Part shown: positions 19,266-29,341 of the stretch, in pieces
How positions within the stretch are numbered: the first letter of the stretch is position 1
How the letters are laid out: each line of letters starts with the position of its first letter
Source of the DNA: Pseudoalteromonas arabiensis
GTDB lineage: Bacteria > Pseudomonadota > Gammaproteobacteria > Enterobacterales > Alteromonadaceae
Assembly (NCBI RefSeq): GCF_001550155.1
Contig: NZ_LRUF01000009.1
Coordinates: 1 to 64,000, forward strand
Direction: 5' to 3'
DNA: 64,000 bases
Program-made: the position numbers and the translations under genes
The notes under the pieces: generated by a model
What the model saw: the letters and a program-made list of their open reading frames with translations, nothing else
Databases searched by the model: none
What the model was told of the DNA's origin: nothing

Positions 19266-19901
19266 ATGGCATTAGGTCTAGTCGGTCGTAAAGTGGGTAT
19301 GACACGTATCTTCACTGAAGATGGTGTATCTATCCCTGTGACAGTTATCGAAGCGACTCCTAACCGTATTGCTCAGATCAAATCTGAAGCAACTGACGGT
19401 TATAACGCGCTTCAAGTAACCGCAGGCACTAAAAAAGCAAGCCGTGTAAACAAAGCAGCAGCGGGTCACTTCGCTAAAGCTGGTGTTGAAGCGGGTCGCG
19501 GTCTGTGGGAATTCCGCCTAAATGGTGGTGAAGGCGATTTTGAAGTAGGCGCTGAGCTTACTGTTGAATTATTCAACGAAATCAACAAAGTTGACGTAAC
19601 CGGTACTTCTAAAGGTAAAGGTTTCCAAGGTGGTGTTAAGCGCTGGAATTTCAGCATGCAAGACGCGACTCACGGTAACTCTCTATCTCACCGTGCTCCT
19701 GGTTCAATCGGTCAAAACCAATCACCTGGTAAGGTGTTTAAAGGTAAGAAAATGGCCGGTCACATGGGTGCTGAGCGTGTAACGACTCAAAACTTAGAAC
19801 TAGTTCGCGTTGACGCTGAGCGTAACTTGCTTTTAGTTAAAGGTGCAGTACCTGGCGCTATCGGCGGTGACGTTATCGTTAAACCAGCTGTTAAAGCATA
19901 A
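19266..19901 (+). CDS. rplC: 50S ribosomal protein L3
   Basis: L3, 211 residues, begins [16 protein letters not shown] and has the conserved [14 protein letters not shown] and [20 protein letters not shown], whose central Gln is methylated by PrmB in E. coli. L3 is an early assembly protein near the peptidyl transferase centre. The ATG follows GAGGTTTTAGGAAA, and the gap to rplD is 17 bases. Confidence 0.98.
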   Translation: MALGLVGRKVGMTRIFTEDGVSIPVTVIEATPNRIAQIKSEATDGYNALQVTAGTKKASRVNKAAAGHFAKAGVEAGRGLWEFRLNGGEGDFEVGAELTVELFNEINKVDVTGTSKGKGFQGGVKRWNFSMQDATHGNSLSHRAPGSIGQNQSPGKVFKGKKMAGHMGAERVTTQNLELVRVDAERNLLLVKGAVPGAIGGDVIVKPAVKA

Positions 19902-19918
19902 GTCCTGGAGATTTAGTG

Positions 19919-20524
19919 ATGGAATTAGCAATTAAAGACGCTTCTGGCGCTCTTGAAGTTTCTGAAGCTACTTTTGGACGTGAGTTTAACGAAGCATTAG
20001 TACACCAAGTAGTTGTTGCTTACGCAGCAGGTGCTCGTCAAGGTACTCGTGCTCAGAAGACACGTTCTGAAGTAAGCGGTGGTGGTAAAAAACCATGGTC
20101 TCAAAAAGGTACTGGCCGTGCACGTGCTGGTACAATTCGTAGCCCAATTTGGCGTTCAGGTGGCGTTAGCTTCGCAGCTAAACCACAAGATCACAGCCAA
20201 AAAGTAAACCGTAAAATGTACCGCGGTGCGATCAAAAGCATCTTATCTGAATTAGTTCGTCAAGAGCGTTTAATCGTTGTTGAACAGTTTGGTCTTGAAG
20301 CACCAAAAACTAAAGAACTAGTTGCTAAGCTTAAAGAACTTGAGCTTAAAGATGTTCTAATCGTGACTGAAGAAGTAGATGAGAATCTTTTCTTATCGGC
20401 ACGTAACCTATACAAGGTTGACACGCGTGATGTAGCTGGTATCGATCCTGTAAGCCTAATCGCTTTCGATAAGGTACTTATTACAGCTGCTGCTGTTAAG
20501 CAACTTGAGGAGGCGCTAGCATGA
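19919..20524 (+). CDS. rplD: 50S ribosomal protein L4
   Basis: L4, 201 residues, begins [20 protein letters not shown] as in E. coli; a GTG three bases upstream (19916) is in frame, but the ATG at 19919 matches the family start. L4 lines the exit tunnel and in E. coli represses its own operon through the S10 leader, so the leader upstream makes autoregulation likely here. Its TGA overlaps the rplW start (ATGA). Confidence 0.98.
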   Translation: MELAIKDASGALEVSEATFGREFNEALVHQVVVAYAAGARQGTRAQKTRSEVSGGGKKPWSQKGTGRARAGTIRSPIWRSGGVSFAAKPQDHSQKVNRKMYRGAIKSILSELVRQERLIVVEQFGLEAPKTKELVAKLKELELKDVLIVTEEVDENLFLSARNLYKVDTRDVAGIDPVSLIAFDKVLITAAAVKQLEEALA

Positions 20525-20823
20525 TCCGTGAAGAACGTCTTTTAAAAGTGATCCTTGCTCCACACATCTCTGAAAAAAGCACTATCGCTGCTGAAGAGAA
20601 CAACACGATTGTTTTCAAAGTAGCTTCTGATGCAACTAAAGCTGAAATCAAAGCTGCAGCAGAAAAGCTTTTTGAAGTAGAAGTAACTGGTGTTCGCACA
20701 CTAAACGTTAAGGGTAAAACAAAACGTACTGGCATGCGTTTCGGTCGTCGTTCAGACTGGAAGAAAGCTTACGTTACTCTTAAAGAAGGTAGCGAGCTAG
20801 ACTTTGTCGGCGGCGCCGAGTAA
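20521..20823 (+). CDS. rplW: 50S ribosomal protein L23
   Basis: L23, 100 residues, begins [20 protein letters not shown]. It sits at the exit of the peptide tunnel and is the docking site for trigger factor and SRP. It is translationally coupled to rplD by a four-base overlap, with a GGAGG ribosome binding site inside the rplD end. Confidence 0.98.
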   Translation: MIREERLLKVILAPHISEKSTIAAEENNTIVFKVASDATKAEIKAAAEKLFEVEVTGVRTLNVKGKTKRTGMRFGRRSDWKKAYVTLKEGSELDFVGGAE

Positions 20824-20840
20824 TAAGGGGAGTTAGAATT

Positions 20841-21665
20841 ATGGCACTTCAAAAGTGTAAACCAACTTCTGCGGGTCGTCGTCACCTGGTTAAAGTGGTT
20901 AACCCAGATCTACATAAGGGTAAACCTTACGCACCACTACTAGAGAAAAACTCTAAGTCTGGTGGTCGTAATAACAAAGGTCGTATCACGGTTCGTCACA
21001 TCGGTGGTGGTCACAAGCATCATTACCGTGTAATCGACTTTAAACGCACTAAAGATGGCATTCCAGCTGTTGTTGAGCGTCTAGAGTATGATCCAAACCG
21101 TAGCGCAAACATCGCTCTTGTATTATATGCAGACGGTGAGCGTCGTTACATTATTGCACCTAAAGGCTTAAAAGCTGGTGATTCAATCCAGTCTGGTGTT
21201 GATGCACCAATCAAAGCTGGTAACACATTACCAATGCGTAACATGCCTGTAGGTTCGACTGTTCACAACGTAGAATTAAAACCAGGTAAAGGCGCGCAAA
21301 TCGCACGTTCTGCTGGTGCATACGTTCAAATCCTTGCACGTGAAGGTCAATACGTGACTCTACGTCTTCGTTCTGGCGAAGTTCGTAAAGTTCCAGCTGA
21401 CTGTCGCGCAACACTTGGTGAAGTAGGTAATGCTGAGCATATGCTTCGTTCACTAGGTAAAGCTGGTGCAAATCGCTGGCGTGGTATCCGTCCGACAGTT
21501 CGTGGTGTTGCCATGAACCCGGTAGATCACCCGCACGGTGGTGGTGAAGGTCGTACATCTGGTGGTCGTCATCCTGTGTCTCCATGGGGTAAACCGACTA
21601 AAGGTGCTAAGACACGTAAGAACAAGCGTACTGATAAGTTTATCGTACGTCGTCGTACTAAATAA
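20841..21665 (+). CDS. rplB: 50S ribosomal protein L2
   Basis: L2, 274 residues, contains the conserved [20 protein letters not shown] near residue 50 and the essential HPHGGGEGR motif near 230, needed for peptidyl transferase assembly and subunit association. The ATG follows AGGGGAG. The gap to rpsS is 16 bases. Confidence 0.98.
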   Translation: MALQKCKPTSAGRRHLVKVVNPDLHKGKPYAPLLEKNSKSGGRNNKGRITVRHIGGGHKHHYRVIDFKRTKDGIPAVVERLEYDPNRSANIALVLYADGERRYIIAPKGLKAGDSIQSGVDAPIKAGNTLPMRNMPVGSTVHNVELKPGKGAQIARSAGAYVQILAREGQYVTLRLRSGEVRKVPADCRATLGEVGNAEHMLRSLGKAGANRWRGIRPTVRGVAMNPVDHPHGGGEGRTSGGRHPVSPWGKPTKGAKTRKNKRTDKFIVRRRTK

Positions 21666-21672
21666 TAGTTGA

Positions 21673-21960
<288 letters not shown>

Positions 21961-21974
21961 GAGGGGAATGATAA

Positions 21975-22307
21975 ATGCAAGCATTAGCTAAACATAAATT
22001 CGCCTCTGGTTCGGCGCAAAAAGCTCGTCTAGTTGCAGATCAGATCCGCGGACTTCCGGTTGATCGCGCTCTAGAAATCCTGGCGTACAGCCCTAAAAAA
22101 GCGGCTGTATTAGTTAAGAAAGTACTTGAGTCTGCTATTGCTAACGCAGAGCATAACGAAGGTGCTGACATTGATGAGCTACGTGTAGCTACGATCTTTG
22201 TGGACGATGGTCCTACAATGAAGCGTATTATGCCACGTGCTAAAGGACGCGCAGATCGCATCCTTAAGCGTACAAGCCACATCACTGTTGTGGTTTCAGA
22301 TAGCTAG
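21975..22307 (+). CDS. rplV: 50S ribosomal protein L22
   Basis: L22, 110 residues, has the typical [14 protein letters not shown] at the start and the long loop [20 protein letters not shown] at the end. The loop reaches into the exit tunnel, where macrolide-resistance changes occur. GAGGGGAATGATAA precedes the ATG. Confidence 0.98.
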   Translation: MQALAKHKFASGSAQKARLVADQIRGLPVDRALEILAYSPKKAAVLVKKVLESAIANAEHNEGADIDELRVATIFVDDGPTMKRIMPRAKGRADRILKRTSHITVVVSDS

Positions 22308-22318
22308 GAGTATAAGTA

Positions 22319-23020
22319 ATGGGACAAAAAGTTCATCCTACTGGTATTCGCCTAGGTATCTCTAAACCTTGGGTTTCTACCTGGTACGCGAATTCAAAAG
22401 ATTTCTCTGATCAGCTTTTTGGCGATCACAAAGTACGTAAATTCCTTACTAAGGAATTAAAAGCGGCTTCTGTGTCTAAAATCGTTATTGAGCGTCCAGC
22501 TAAATCTATCCGTGTAACAATTCACACAGCTCGTCCTGGTGTTGTTATCGGTAAAAAAGGCGAAGACGTTGAAAAACTACGTCAAGCAGTAACTAAGATT
22601 GCAGGTGTTCCGGCTCAGATCAATATTTCTGAAGTTCGTAAGCCTGAACTTGATGCACAACTAGTAGCTGACGGTATTGCGTCACAGCTAGAGCGTCGTG
22701 TTATGTTCCGTCGCGCTATGAAGCGTTCGGTACAAAACGCAATGCGTATTGGTGCAAAGGGTATCAAAGTTGAAGTTAGCGGTCGTCTTGGCGGTGCTGA
22801 GATCGCACGTTCAGAATGGTATCGTGAAGGTCGTGTACCTCTACATACTTTACGTGCTGATATCGACTACGCAACTTCTGAAGCCTTAACCACTTATGGT
22901 ATCATTGGTGTTAAAGTTTGGATCTTCAAAGGCGAAGTTATTGGTGGTTTACCACTAGTACAAGAGCAAGAGAAGCCAGCTAAACGCGCGCCAAAGAAAG
23001 CCAAAAAAAGTGCTAAGTAG
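22319..23020 (+). CDS. rpsC: 30S ribosomal protein S3
   Basis: S3, 233 residues, begins [20 protein letters not shown]. It has a KH domain with [15 protein letters not shown] (about 75-90) and ends in a Lys-rich tail ([12 protein letters not shown]). It lies at the mRNA entry site of the 30S subunit. AGGAGT precedes the ATG. Confidence 0.98.
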   Translation: MGQKVHPTGIRLGISKPWVSTWYANSKDFSDQLFGDHKVRKFLTKELKAASVSKIVIERPAKSIRVTIHTARPGVVIGKKGEDVEKLRQAVTKIAGVPAQINISEVRKPELDAQLVADGIASQLERRVMFRRAMKRSVQNAMRIGAKGIKVEVSGRLGGAEIARSEWYREGRVPLHTLRADIDYATSEALTTYGIIGVKVWIFKGEVIGGLPLVQEQEKPAKRAPKKAKKSAK

Positions 23021-23032
23021 AGGTAGCGAGTA

Positions 23033-23446
23033 ATGTTACAGCCAAAACGTACAAAATTCCGTAAAATGCACAAAGGCCGCAACCGCGGTTTAGCGCAAAA
23101 CGGTAACAAAGTAAGCTTCGGTACTTTCGGTTTGAAAGCTACTGGTCGTGGCCGTATGACTGCTCGTCAAATCGAAGCAGCTCGTCGTGCTATGACACGT
23201 CACGTAAAGCGTCAAGGTAAAATCTGGATCCGTGTATTCCCAGATAAGCCAATTACGAACAAACCATTAGAAGTTCGTATGGGTAAAGGTAAAGGTTCTG
23301 TTGAATATTGGGTTGCTGAAATTCAACCTGGTAAAGTACTTTACGAAATGGAAGGTGTTTCTGAAGAGCTTGCTCGTGAAGCATTTAACCTTGCAGCGCG
23401 TAAATTACCATTCACAACAACTTTCGTAACTCGGACGGTGATGTAA
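23033..23446 (+). CDS. rplP: 50S ribosomal protein L16
   Basis: L16, 137 residues, begins [20 protein letters not shown] and contains [19 protein letters not shown]. It helps shape the A site. The last A of its TAA stop is the first base of the rpmC ATG. Confidence 0.98.
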   Translation: MLQPKRTKFRKMHKGRNRGLAQNGNKVSFGTFGLKATGRGRMTARQIEAARRAMTRHVKRQGKIWIRVFPDKPITNKPLEVRMGKGKGSVEYWVAEIQPGKVLYEMEGVSEELAREAFNLAARKLPFTTTFVTRTVM

Positions 23447-23637
23447 TGAAAGCTAGCGAACTAAAAGACAAAAGCGTAGAAGAGCTAAACGCTGAACTTC
23501 TAGGACTTCTTCGTGAGCAGTTCAACCTGCGCATGCAAGCAAGCACTGGTCAGTTAGCTCAGACACACACGCTAAGAACAGTACGTCGCGATATCGCGCG
23601 TGTAAAAACAATTATTAACCAGAAGGCAGGTCAATAA
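23446..23637 (+). CDS. rpmC: 50S ribosomal protein L29
   Basis: L29, 63 residues, a two-helix protein beginning [19 protein letters not shown], sits near the tunnel exit beside L23. It overlaps rplP and rpsQ by one base at each end (TAATG), so translation is coupled. Confidence 0.98.
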   Translation: MKASELKDKSVEELNAELLGLLREQFNLRMQASTGQLAQTHTLRTVRRDIARVKTIINQKAGQ

Positions 23638-23894
23638 TGAGCGATAAAATCCGTACTCTTCAAGGCCGTGTAATCAGCGACAAGATGGATAAGTCTTTCA
23701 CTGTTGCTATCGCACGTTACGTGAAGCACCCAGTATATGGGAAATTCATCAAACGTACGACTAAACTACACGTACATGACGAAAACAACACAGCTCAAAC
23801 TGGTGACGTAGTTACTATCTCTGAGTGTGCTCCTATTTCTAAGACTAAGTCTTGGACTTTAGTAGACGTTGTTGAGCGTCCAAAGAAAGCTTAA
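23637..23894 (+). CDS. rpsQ: 30S ribosomal protein S17
   Basis: S17, 85 residues, begins [20 protein letters not shown] with an OB fold ([19 protein letters not shown]). It is a primary 16S rRNA binder needed for early 30S assembly. It is the last gene of the S10 operon; a strong terminator follows at 23916, and the rplN of the spc operon does not follow. Confidence 0.98.
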   Translation: MSDKIRTLQGRVISDKMDKSFTVAIARYVKHPVYGKFIKRTTKLHVHDENNTAQTGDVVTISECAPISKTKSWTLVDVVERPKKA

Positions 23895-23915
23895 TTTTTA
23901 ATTAAGTTTACTTTT

Positions 23916-23945
23916 AAAAAGCCCCGGCACTTGCTGGGGCTTTTT
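23916..23945 (+). terminator. Intrinsic terminator of the S10 operon
   Basis: The GC-rich stem GCCCCGGC/GCTGGGGC (one G-T pair) is flanked by A and T runs, giving AAAAAGCCCC...GGGGCTTTTT. It lies 21 bases after the rpsQ stop. Confidence 0.92.
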
Positions 23946-24545
23946 GTTTTCAAACTCTAAACAGCCATTTCAGTTAGTGTTTACTGTCATTCATCTTTGT
24001 ATGAAAAAGCTTGCGTAATTTGATTTACAGTAATTCGCAAGTGTTCAAAAAACAGACCACTCAATTAAATAGAAAATAACGATTGAAGTAATAAAGTTAA
24101 CCGTGTCGTTTTAAGAAAGAGATATTTAATCATTTTTTTATAAGCTGGCTCAAAATTTATTATTGTCAAAAATAAGTGATGAAATACTTTTTCAGAATCA
24201 ACCTTAAATAATAGGTTTATTTTTGAGCTATATTGTTACTTTGTTGTTTTGTTTTTAATTTTATATGTGTTTTTTATCCAGATTTATGCTTTTGTAAATT
24301 TATTGTTTATATGTAATATTATAATTAATAATGTGAGGTGTGGAAATTATTTTTATCTCAAGTTACTGATTGTATTGGTTATTTATTTGATTTACATATA
24401 TTTACATATGTATCAATAGTTTTATTTAATTGTTCCTTTTTAAATTTATAATGAGCTTTGCGTTTATGTACCTTTATTGGTTATTGATATAGGTGTATTG
24501 ATGTAAAACGCAAATAAAAAATAAAATAATCATTTGGAAGGGAAA
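23946..24545. other. 600-base AT-rich non-coding region before the TonB receptor
   Basis: This long, strongly AT-rich stretch between the S10 terminator and the receptor has no frame with coding character. It should hold the receptor promoter and a long leader, but no unique -35/-10 pair and no convincing Fur box can be chosen. The only clear element is the GGAAGGG ribosome binding site just before 24546. Confidence 0.55.
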
Positions 24546-27404
24546 ATGAGCAAGTTAAACACATTATCATTTAATATAAAGGCTGCCCTGTGTATAACAG
24601 GGCTTGGTTTATCACATTTTGCCACTGCTGCAGATGAAGGTAATGAGCAAGTTGAGCGTATTCAAGTTACGGGTTCAAAAATAAAGCGTATTGGTGATTT
24701 GTCTCCAACTCCTGTTACTGTTATTACGGGCGATGCGATGGTTAATGCGGGTATTACTAATGCCGCTGAACTATTAAGCGAGATGCCATCGGCTACAGTT
24801 GGTTTATCACCTGAGACAACAAACGATAACGTTTTTGCTAATGGCTTGAGTAATACAGACTTACGAGGTTTAGGTGCAGAACGTACGCTCGTACTTGTTA
24901 ATGGACGCCGCTTTATTGCGGGTGCTCCGGGCAGTAGCGCCGTCGACTTAAATAATATTCCAACCGCAATGATTGAGCGTATGGAAATCTCAACCGGCGG
25001 CGCTTCAGCTGTGTATGGTTCAGATGCGGTTGCTGGTGTGGTCAATATTATTACTAAGAAATCATTCCAAGGCTTTGAATTTGATGCATCAACATCGCAG
25101 CCTCAACAAGACGGCGGTGAAGAGTCTTATGTATCATTCACTTTTGGTAACGAAGGTGAAAAAGCAAGCTTTGTAACGAATATCTCTTATTCGGATTCAA
25201 AACAATTACGTGGTGATCAACGAGACTTTATTCGTAACGGTGTTATTTCTTTAGACCACCCTGATAACTCAAATGATGAAGATGGCATTCCTCGTCGAAT
25301 CATTTATGATCAAACAGGTAGCACAACGCTTGGCTTTTATAGTCCAACAGGTGATTTCTTCACATCTGATGGTCATTATATCTTTGCTGATGACGGTTCA
25401 ATTCGTCCATTTGCAAGTGGTGAATATTTACCAGCAAGTTCAACGCCAGGTAGCCGTAATACGCAATATTATGTTGGTAATGAAGGCGATGGCTATCATT
25501 TCTTAAATCATAAATATGTGCGTACACCACTTGAGCGTTTAAATTTATCATCGAATGTGAACTATGCGTTTAGTGATGCTCACTCAATGGCATTTGAGCT
25601 TACGTATTCAAATACGCATGCCTATGGTGAAAGCTCGCCTGCATTCCATACTTTAAGTGGTATGCGTACAGATAATGCGTTCTTTAGTGATGAGACAAAA
25701 CAGTTTTTCTCTGATCGTGATATGGACACATATACAGCGTATATTACTACAGACGCACTAGGTAACCGCGTATACGATCAAAAGCGTCAGCTTATTCAAG
25801 GTGTTTTAAGCTTTGAAGGTGAAATAACCGATAACTGGTTTTACTCAGCTTATGTACAACGTGGCTCAGTACAAGCGGATACAACTTGGCACGGTGAAAT
25901 GCTTGTCGACAATTTTAATAAGTCATTAGATGCCGTTGAAATTGATGGCGATATTGTCTGTGCCGATCGTTCTAGAGATGAAGTAACTGCCCGTGAAGGT
26001 TGTGTGCCTCTTAATATTTGGGGAACAGGTCTTGCCTCGCAAGAAGCGCTTGATTATGTAAAGACAGATGCAACTCGCCGTGCAACAGTTGATCAAACAA
26101 CTTATGGTGTAACGTTTAGCGGTGATTTATTTGAGCTAGAAGCGGGACCAATTGCTACAGCATTTACCATTGAGCATCGTAAAGAAGCATCATCAACTTT
26201 ACCTGATCCCGCTATGCGTAAAGGATTGATTTTTAACAATCAATCTGAGGCATTATCAGGTTCATTTGATGTCAGTGAGGCCGCTGCAGAGTTCTCTATT
26301 CCGCTTGTTGTAGATGCATCATTTGCCGATGAAATTTTCCTTGAAGCGGCATATCGTTACATGGATTACTCATCAACAGGCACTGATGACGCATGGAAGT
26401 TAAGTTTTAACTATGTACTTAATGATGATATTCGTTTCCGTATTAATAAGTCTAAATCAGTTCGTGCACCGAACATAAATGAGCTTTATCAAGCCCGTTC
26501 AGAGACTTTTAAAAGCTTTGATGACCCATGTGAACAAGGCCAAATTGATAATGCAGGTGAGTATAAAGAAAACATCACCAATAACTGTCGCTCGCAAGGC
26601 ATTCCTGAAGGTTGGGTTCCAAGTGAAGACTGGAAGCGTACTAACCACTCTGGTTTCAATTTAGGTAATATTAATCTTGAAAATGAAAGTGCGCACGATT
26701 TAACTGTTGGTGTTATATACACACCTTCATTTGTTGATGGTTTAAGTATTACTCTTGATTATTGGGAGTTCGATCTTGAAGATATGATCCGTACACCTAA
26801 AGCAAAAACAGTGATTGAAAGCTGTTATGAATTTGAGAGTACAGATAATCCATATTGCCCACTTATCTATCGTAATAAAGATACCTTTGAAATTGATTCG
26901 TATGATCTGAAACCTATTAACTCTGCAAGTAACAGTATTGCGGGTACGGATATGGAAGTAACATATTCATTTGATACAACATTTGGCTCATTCAGAATGA
27001 ATATGCTTGCCACTTACATGTCTAAAAACGATGAAAACTTAACAGGTAAAGAAGCTGATAAACGTAATGCTGCAGGTGAGTATACAGATCCACGCTGGAA
27101 GGCACGTTTCACAACGAACTATACCTATGAAAACTTACAGGTAAATTTAATCGGTGCCTATCGCCACAGTACTGTTTGGTCAAACGACTGGGTAGCTGAA
27201 GATAATAACTATAACGATATCTCATCTTATACGAAGTGGGATTTAACAGCGCGTTATAATATTACTGATGGCCTACAAGTGCGTGGTGGTATGTTAAATG
27301 TATTTGACCGCACTCCACCAAGACACCCAAGTCTTTATGATGACGGTGAATACTTTGATTTGAACGGTCGCACCTTCACACTAGGTGTTAACTATAAGTT
27401 TTAA
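24546..27404 (+). CDS. TonB-dependent outer membrane receptor (1)
   Basis: This 952-residue receptor has a signal peptide ending near ATAAD (residue 30) and a TonB-box-like VERIQVTGS. The plug domain (about 40-160) has LRGLGAERTLVLVNGRRF and GGASAVYGSDAVAGVVNI; a long beta-barrel ends in an aromatic terminus (GRTFTLGVNYKF). The start is ATG at 24546 after GGAAGGG; a TTG-led start at 24534 would only add MEGK. The subclass resembles marine receptors for peptides, sugars or other large nutrients, but the ligand cannot be told from sequence. It ends at its own terminator and is followed by a TonB-like gene. Confidence 0.93.
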   Translation: MSKLNTLSFNIKAALCITGLGLSHFATAADEGNEQVERIQVTGSKIKRIGDLSPTPVTVITGDAMVNAGITNAAELLSEMPSATVGLSPETTNDNVFANGLSNTDLRGLGAERTLVLVNGRRFIAGAPGSSAVDLNNIPTAMIERMEISTGGASAVYGSDAVAGVVNIITKKSFQGFEFDASTSQPQQDGGEESYVSFTFGNEGEKASFVTNISYSDSKQLRGDQRDFIRNGVISLDHPDNSNDEDGIPRRIIYDQTGSTTLGFYSPTGDFFTSDGHYIFADDGSIRPFASGEYLPASSTPGSRNTQYYVGNEGDGYHFLNHKYVRTPLERLNLSSNVNYAFSDAHSMAFELTYSNTHAYGESSPAFHTLSGMRTDNAFFSDETKQFFSDRDMDTYTAYITTDALGNRVYDQKRQLIQGVLSFEGEITDNWFYSAYVQRGSVQADTTWHGEMLVDNFNKSLDAVEIDGDIVCADRSRDEVTAREGCVPLNIWGTGLASQEALDYVKTDATRRATVDQTTYGVTFSGDLFELEAGPIATAFTIEHRKEASSTLPDPAMRKGLIFNNQSEALSGSFDVSEAAAEFSIPLVVDASFADEIFLEAAYRYMDYSSTGTDDAWKLSFNYVLNDDIRFRINKSKSVRAPNINELYQARSETFKSFDDPCEQGQIDNAGEYKENITNNCRSQGIPEGWVPSEDWKRTNHSGFNLGNINLENESAHDLTVGVIYTPSFVDGLSITLDYWEFDLEDMIRTPKAKTVIESCYEFESTDNPYCPLIYRNKDTFEIDSYDLKPINSASNSIAGTDMEVTYSFDTTFGSFRMNMLATYMSKNDENLTGKEADKRNAAGEYTDPRWKARFTTNYTYENLQVNLIGAYRHSTVWSNDWVAEDNNYNDISSYTKWDLTARYNITDGLQVRGGMLNVFDRTPPRHPSLYDDGEYFDLNGRTFTLGVNYKF

Positions 27405-27421
27405 TCCTTAAGTGTTTTGAT

Positions 27422-27447
27422 AGCCCCAGCACATGCTGGGGCTTTTT
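27422..27447 (+). terminator. Intrinsic terminator after TonB receptor 1
   Basis: The stem AGCCCCAGC/GCTGGGGCT is followed by five T, 17 bases after the receptor stop. It closely resembles the S10 terminator. Confidence 0.9.
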
Positions 27448-27552
27448 GATTGTATATTCTAAAAGATGCTGCTTTTTTGTATCTGTTAAAGCTCTGGGCA
27501 CTGAACTATTTCGTTTTTTTAACACTCTTAAAATAAAAAGTGAGGAGTTTAG

Positions 27553-28290
27553 GTGTTAAAGGGAAGCTACAAAGCATGGATGATTTCAATTGCGCTGCAT
27601 GCTGTAATCTTGTTTCTATTTGCGCAGCATATGCGGTCTGTATCTGTATCACCTGTCTCTGATTCTGTGAATGTAATACACGCATACGTTAGTGTTGATC
27701 TCACGGCTTTACCTAGTATAAAAAAAAGTGAAAAAATAACCTCAAAAGAAAAGCAGAATGACTCAAGACTGAAACCGCAAACAAAAGAGGCTGAACCCAG
27801 TCATTTAGGACAGTCAGCTGATACAAAAGCGGCTAATCGCTCTTTGAAAGAGCCTAAAGCAGTTCAAGCTGTAGTCGCTAAATCCAGTAAAGAGGTAGAA
27901 ACTTTAACTGCTGAGCCTAAAACGAATAGTGAAGAAACAGCTGAAAAACCATTTAAAAAGCTGAATCCTTATGCACCAATCCCAGAGCTTAAGTTTGAAA
28001 ATGGCTTTTCTAATGCTTCAGCACTTGGTCAGATTGATGCTGCAAATAATAATTCGCCTGTAGGCGGGGTTACAGTGCCTGCACAATTAACTGTCTCTGA
28101 TAAAGCAACAATACTTTGGCAAAATGGCAATGGCAGCAAGCGAACAGAAATGCTCAATGGGCTATGTTACGACATCGATTTTAATACCGTATTTGGCAAG
28201 TCAGGAGTACCAAGCGGATCGCCCAGACCCTGTGAAGATAAAGAGGCTAAATTATTTAAGGAAATAATGAATAAATGGCGCAAAAAATAA
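27553..28290 (+). CDS. TonB-like protein with SxxxH membrane anchor, atypical C-terminus
   Basis: This 245-residue protein starts at GTG 27553 after GAGGAG. It has a single N-terminal membrane helix (about 8-25) containing SIALH, the Ser-X3-His spacing (Ser12, His16) that TonB uses to couple to ExbB/ExbD. A long, charged, Lys/Glu/Pro-containing linker (about 50-140) would span the periplasm. The C-terminal part has two Cys (CYDIDFNTVFGKSGV, RPCEDKE) and ends in a basic helix (FKEIMNKWRKK). I do not recognise a standard TonB C-terminal domain. Its place just behind a TonB-dependent receptor supports an energy-transduction or accessory role; this is inference. Confidence 0.6.
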   Translation: MLKGSYKAWMISIALHAVILFLFAQHMRSVSVSPVSDSVNVIHAYVSVDLTALPSIKKSEKITSKEKQNDSRLKPQTKEAEPSHLGQSADTKAANRSLKEPKAVQAVVAKSSKEVETLTAEPKTNSEETAEKPFKKLNPYAPIPELKFENGFSNASALGQIDAANNNSPVGGVTVPAQLTVSDKATILWQNGNGSKRTEMLNGLCYDIDFNTVFGKSGVPSGSPRPCEDKEAKLFKEIMNKWRKK

Positions 28291-28352
28291 CAAAATACTT
28301 TACCTCAACTTAACTTGAGCTTTTAAAGTGGCGTTTTTAAAAGGACGCTATT

Positions 28353-28643
28353 ATGAACTCATTAGAAAACTACTTGTTAAGTTTGCAACTTAATAACTAT
28401 AACACTTCAATTTCACAAATCGTCGAAATACAGATTCGTACTTGGCAGTCGCTGCAATCGAGATCGCTTTATGCTCGGGAGTTGTTAGAAACATTAAAGG
28501 TCACGCATTATTCACTACAACAGCAACACCATGAGTTATTAAAGCACGTGCTGCCGCTACTTGGTTATCAGACCAAACAACAACACGACAACATGCTGTT
28601 GATAGAACATAAACGACTCACTCATTGGTTAAATTTATCTTGA
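28353..28643 (+). CDS. Small helical protein of unknown function
   Basis: This 96-residue protein has no signal peptide or membrane segment. It is rich in Leu, Gln and His and probably all alpha-helical (SQIVEIQIRTWQSLQSRSLYARELL; LQQQHHELLKHVLPLLGY). An AAAGGACG ribosome binding site precedes the ATG. I do not recognise a family. It lies 62 bases after the TonB-like gene and 68 before the GT29-like gene, all in one direction, so one transcript is possible. Confidence 0.6.
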   Translation: MNSLENYLLSLQLNNYNTSISQIVEIQIRTWQSLQSRSLYARELLETLKVTHYSLQQQHHELLKHVLPLLGYQTKQQHDNMLLIEHKRLTHWLNLS

Positions 28644-28711
28644 ATTGTCATTAACCAGTCACACTGCTAGCGTCAAATAAGCTGCTTTAAGAAAGAAAAG
28701 TCGCTTAGTTT

Positions 28712-29302
28712 ATGCAAGAGCAGCCAAAAATCATTATCTTAGGTAATGGTCCTATCAATACAGATCTTACTGAGCAAGTAAATCATTGCCCACGAGTGGT
28801 TAGGTTTAACCATTGTGCAGCAATGCCTGATTATTTAGGCCAACGTTGTACTGACTTGTGGTTGGTTGGGCGTGGCCGACAAGCCCTGAGTTTATTAAAC
28901 ACACCACAAATGTCTCTCGAAGGGCTGAGCCAGGTTATGATCACCGATCCAACTCCTAATTCTGTAGCGCAATGTTTTTTTAAATTGATACAACGTAAAG
29001 GTAAGGTAGATTTCGGGGAGGCTCTAATCTCAGCCTATGCGCAAAAGTGCCAAGTAGAGCGTTTAACAGCACAGTTTCGCCAATCATTATTAAATGAATT
29101 ATTAGCCCTTGGCTCACCGATACATCGGCCTCGTTGTGTTAGTTCTGGTACTTTGGCAATTGCTTACTTTTTAGTGCGGTTTAAATACGTACATATTGCA
29201 GGTTTTGGTTTTCAAGGTTGGAAGCGTCACCCTTGGAACCTCGAAAAACAATTTGTGGAGCAACTCGTCGCCGAAAAACGAGTTATATTGTTGGACAGTT
29301 AA
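28712..29302 (+). CDS. GT29/sialyltransferase-like fold protein
   Basis: This 196-residue cytoplasmic protein begins with a Rossmann-like IIILGNGP, then VVRFNHCAAMPDYLGQRCTD. That pattern (GNGP, VxRFN, a DLW strand) is seen in bacterial GT29-like proteins annotated as sialyltransferase-like or urease-accessory homologues. Later PRCVSSGTLAIAYFL and HIAGFGFQGW also fit that fold. It is shorter than classical sialyltransferases and no glycan cluster surrounds it, so catalytic function is uncertain. Convergent with the endonuclease gene, 39 bases apart. Confidence 0.5.
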   Translation: MQEQPKIIILGNGPINTDLTEQVNHCPRVVRFNHCAAMPDYLGQRCTDLWLVGRGRQALSLLNTPQMSLEGLSQVMITDPTPNSVAQCFFKLIQRKGKVDFGEALISAYAQKCQVERLTAQFRQSLLNELLALGSPIHRPRCVSSGTLAIAYFLVRFKYVHIAGFGFQGWKRHPWNLEKQFVEQLVAEKRVILLDS

Positions 29303-29341
29303 ACCAGACACCTAGCTGAGCTAAGCGCCTGGCTTATGATA

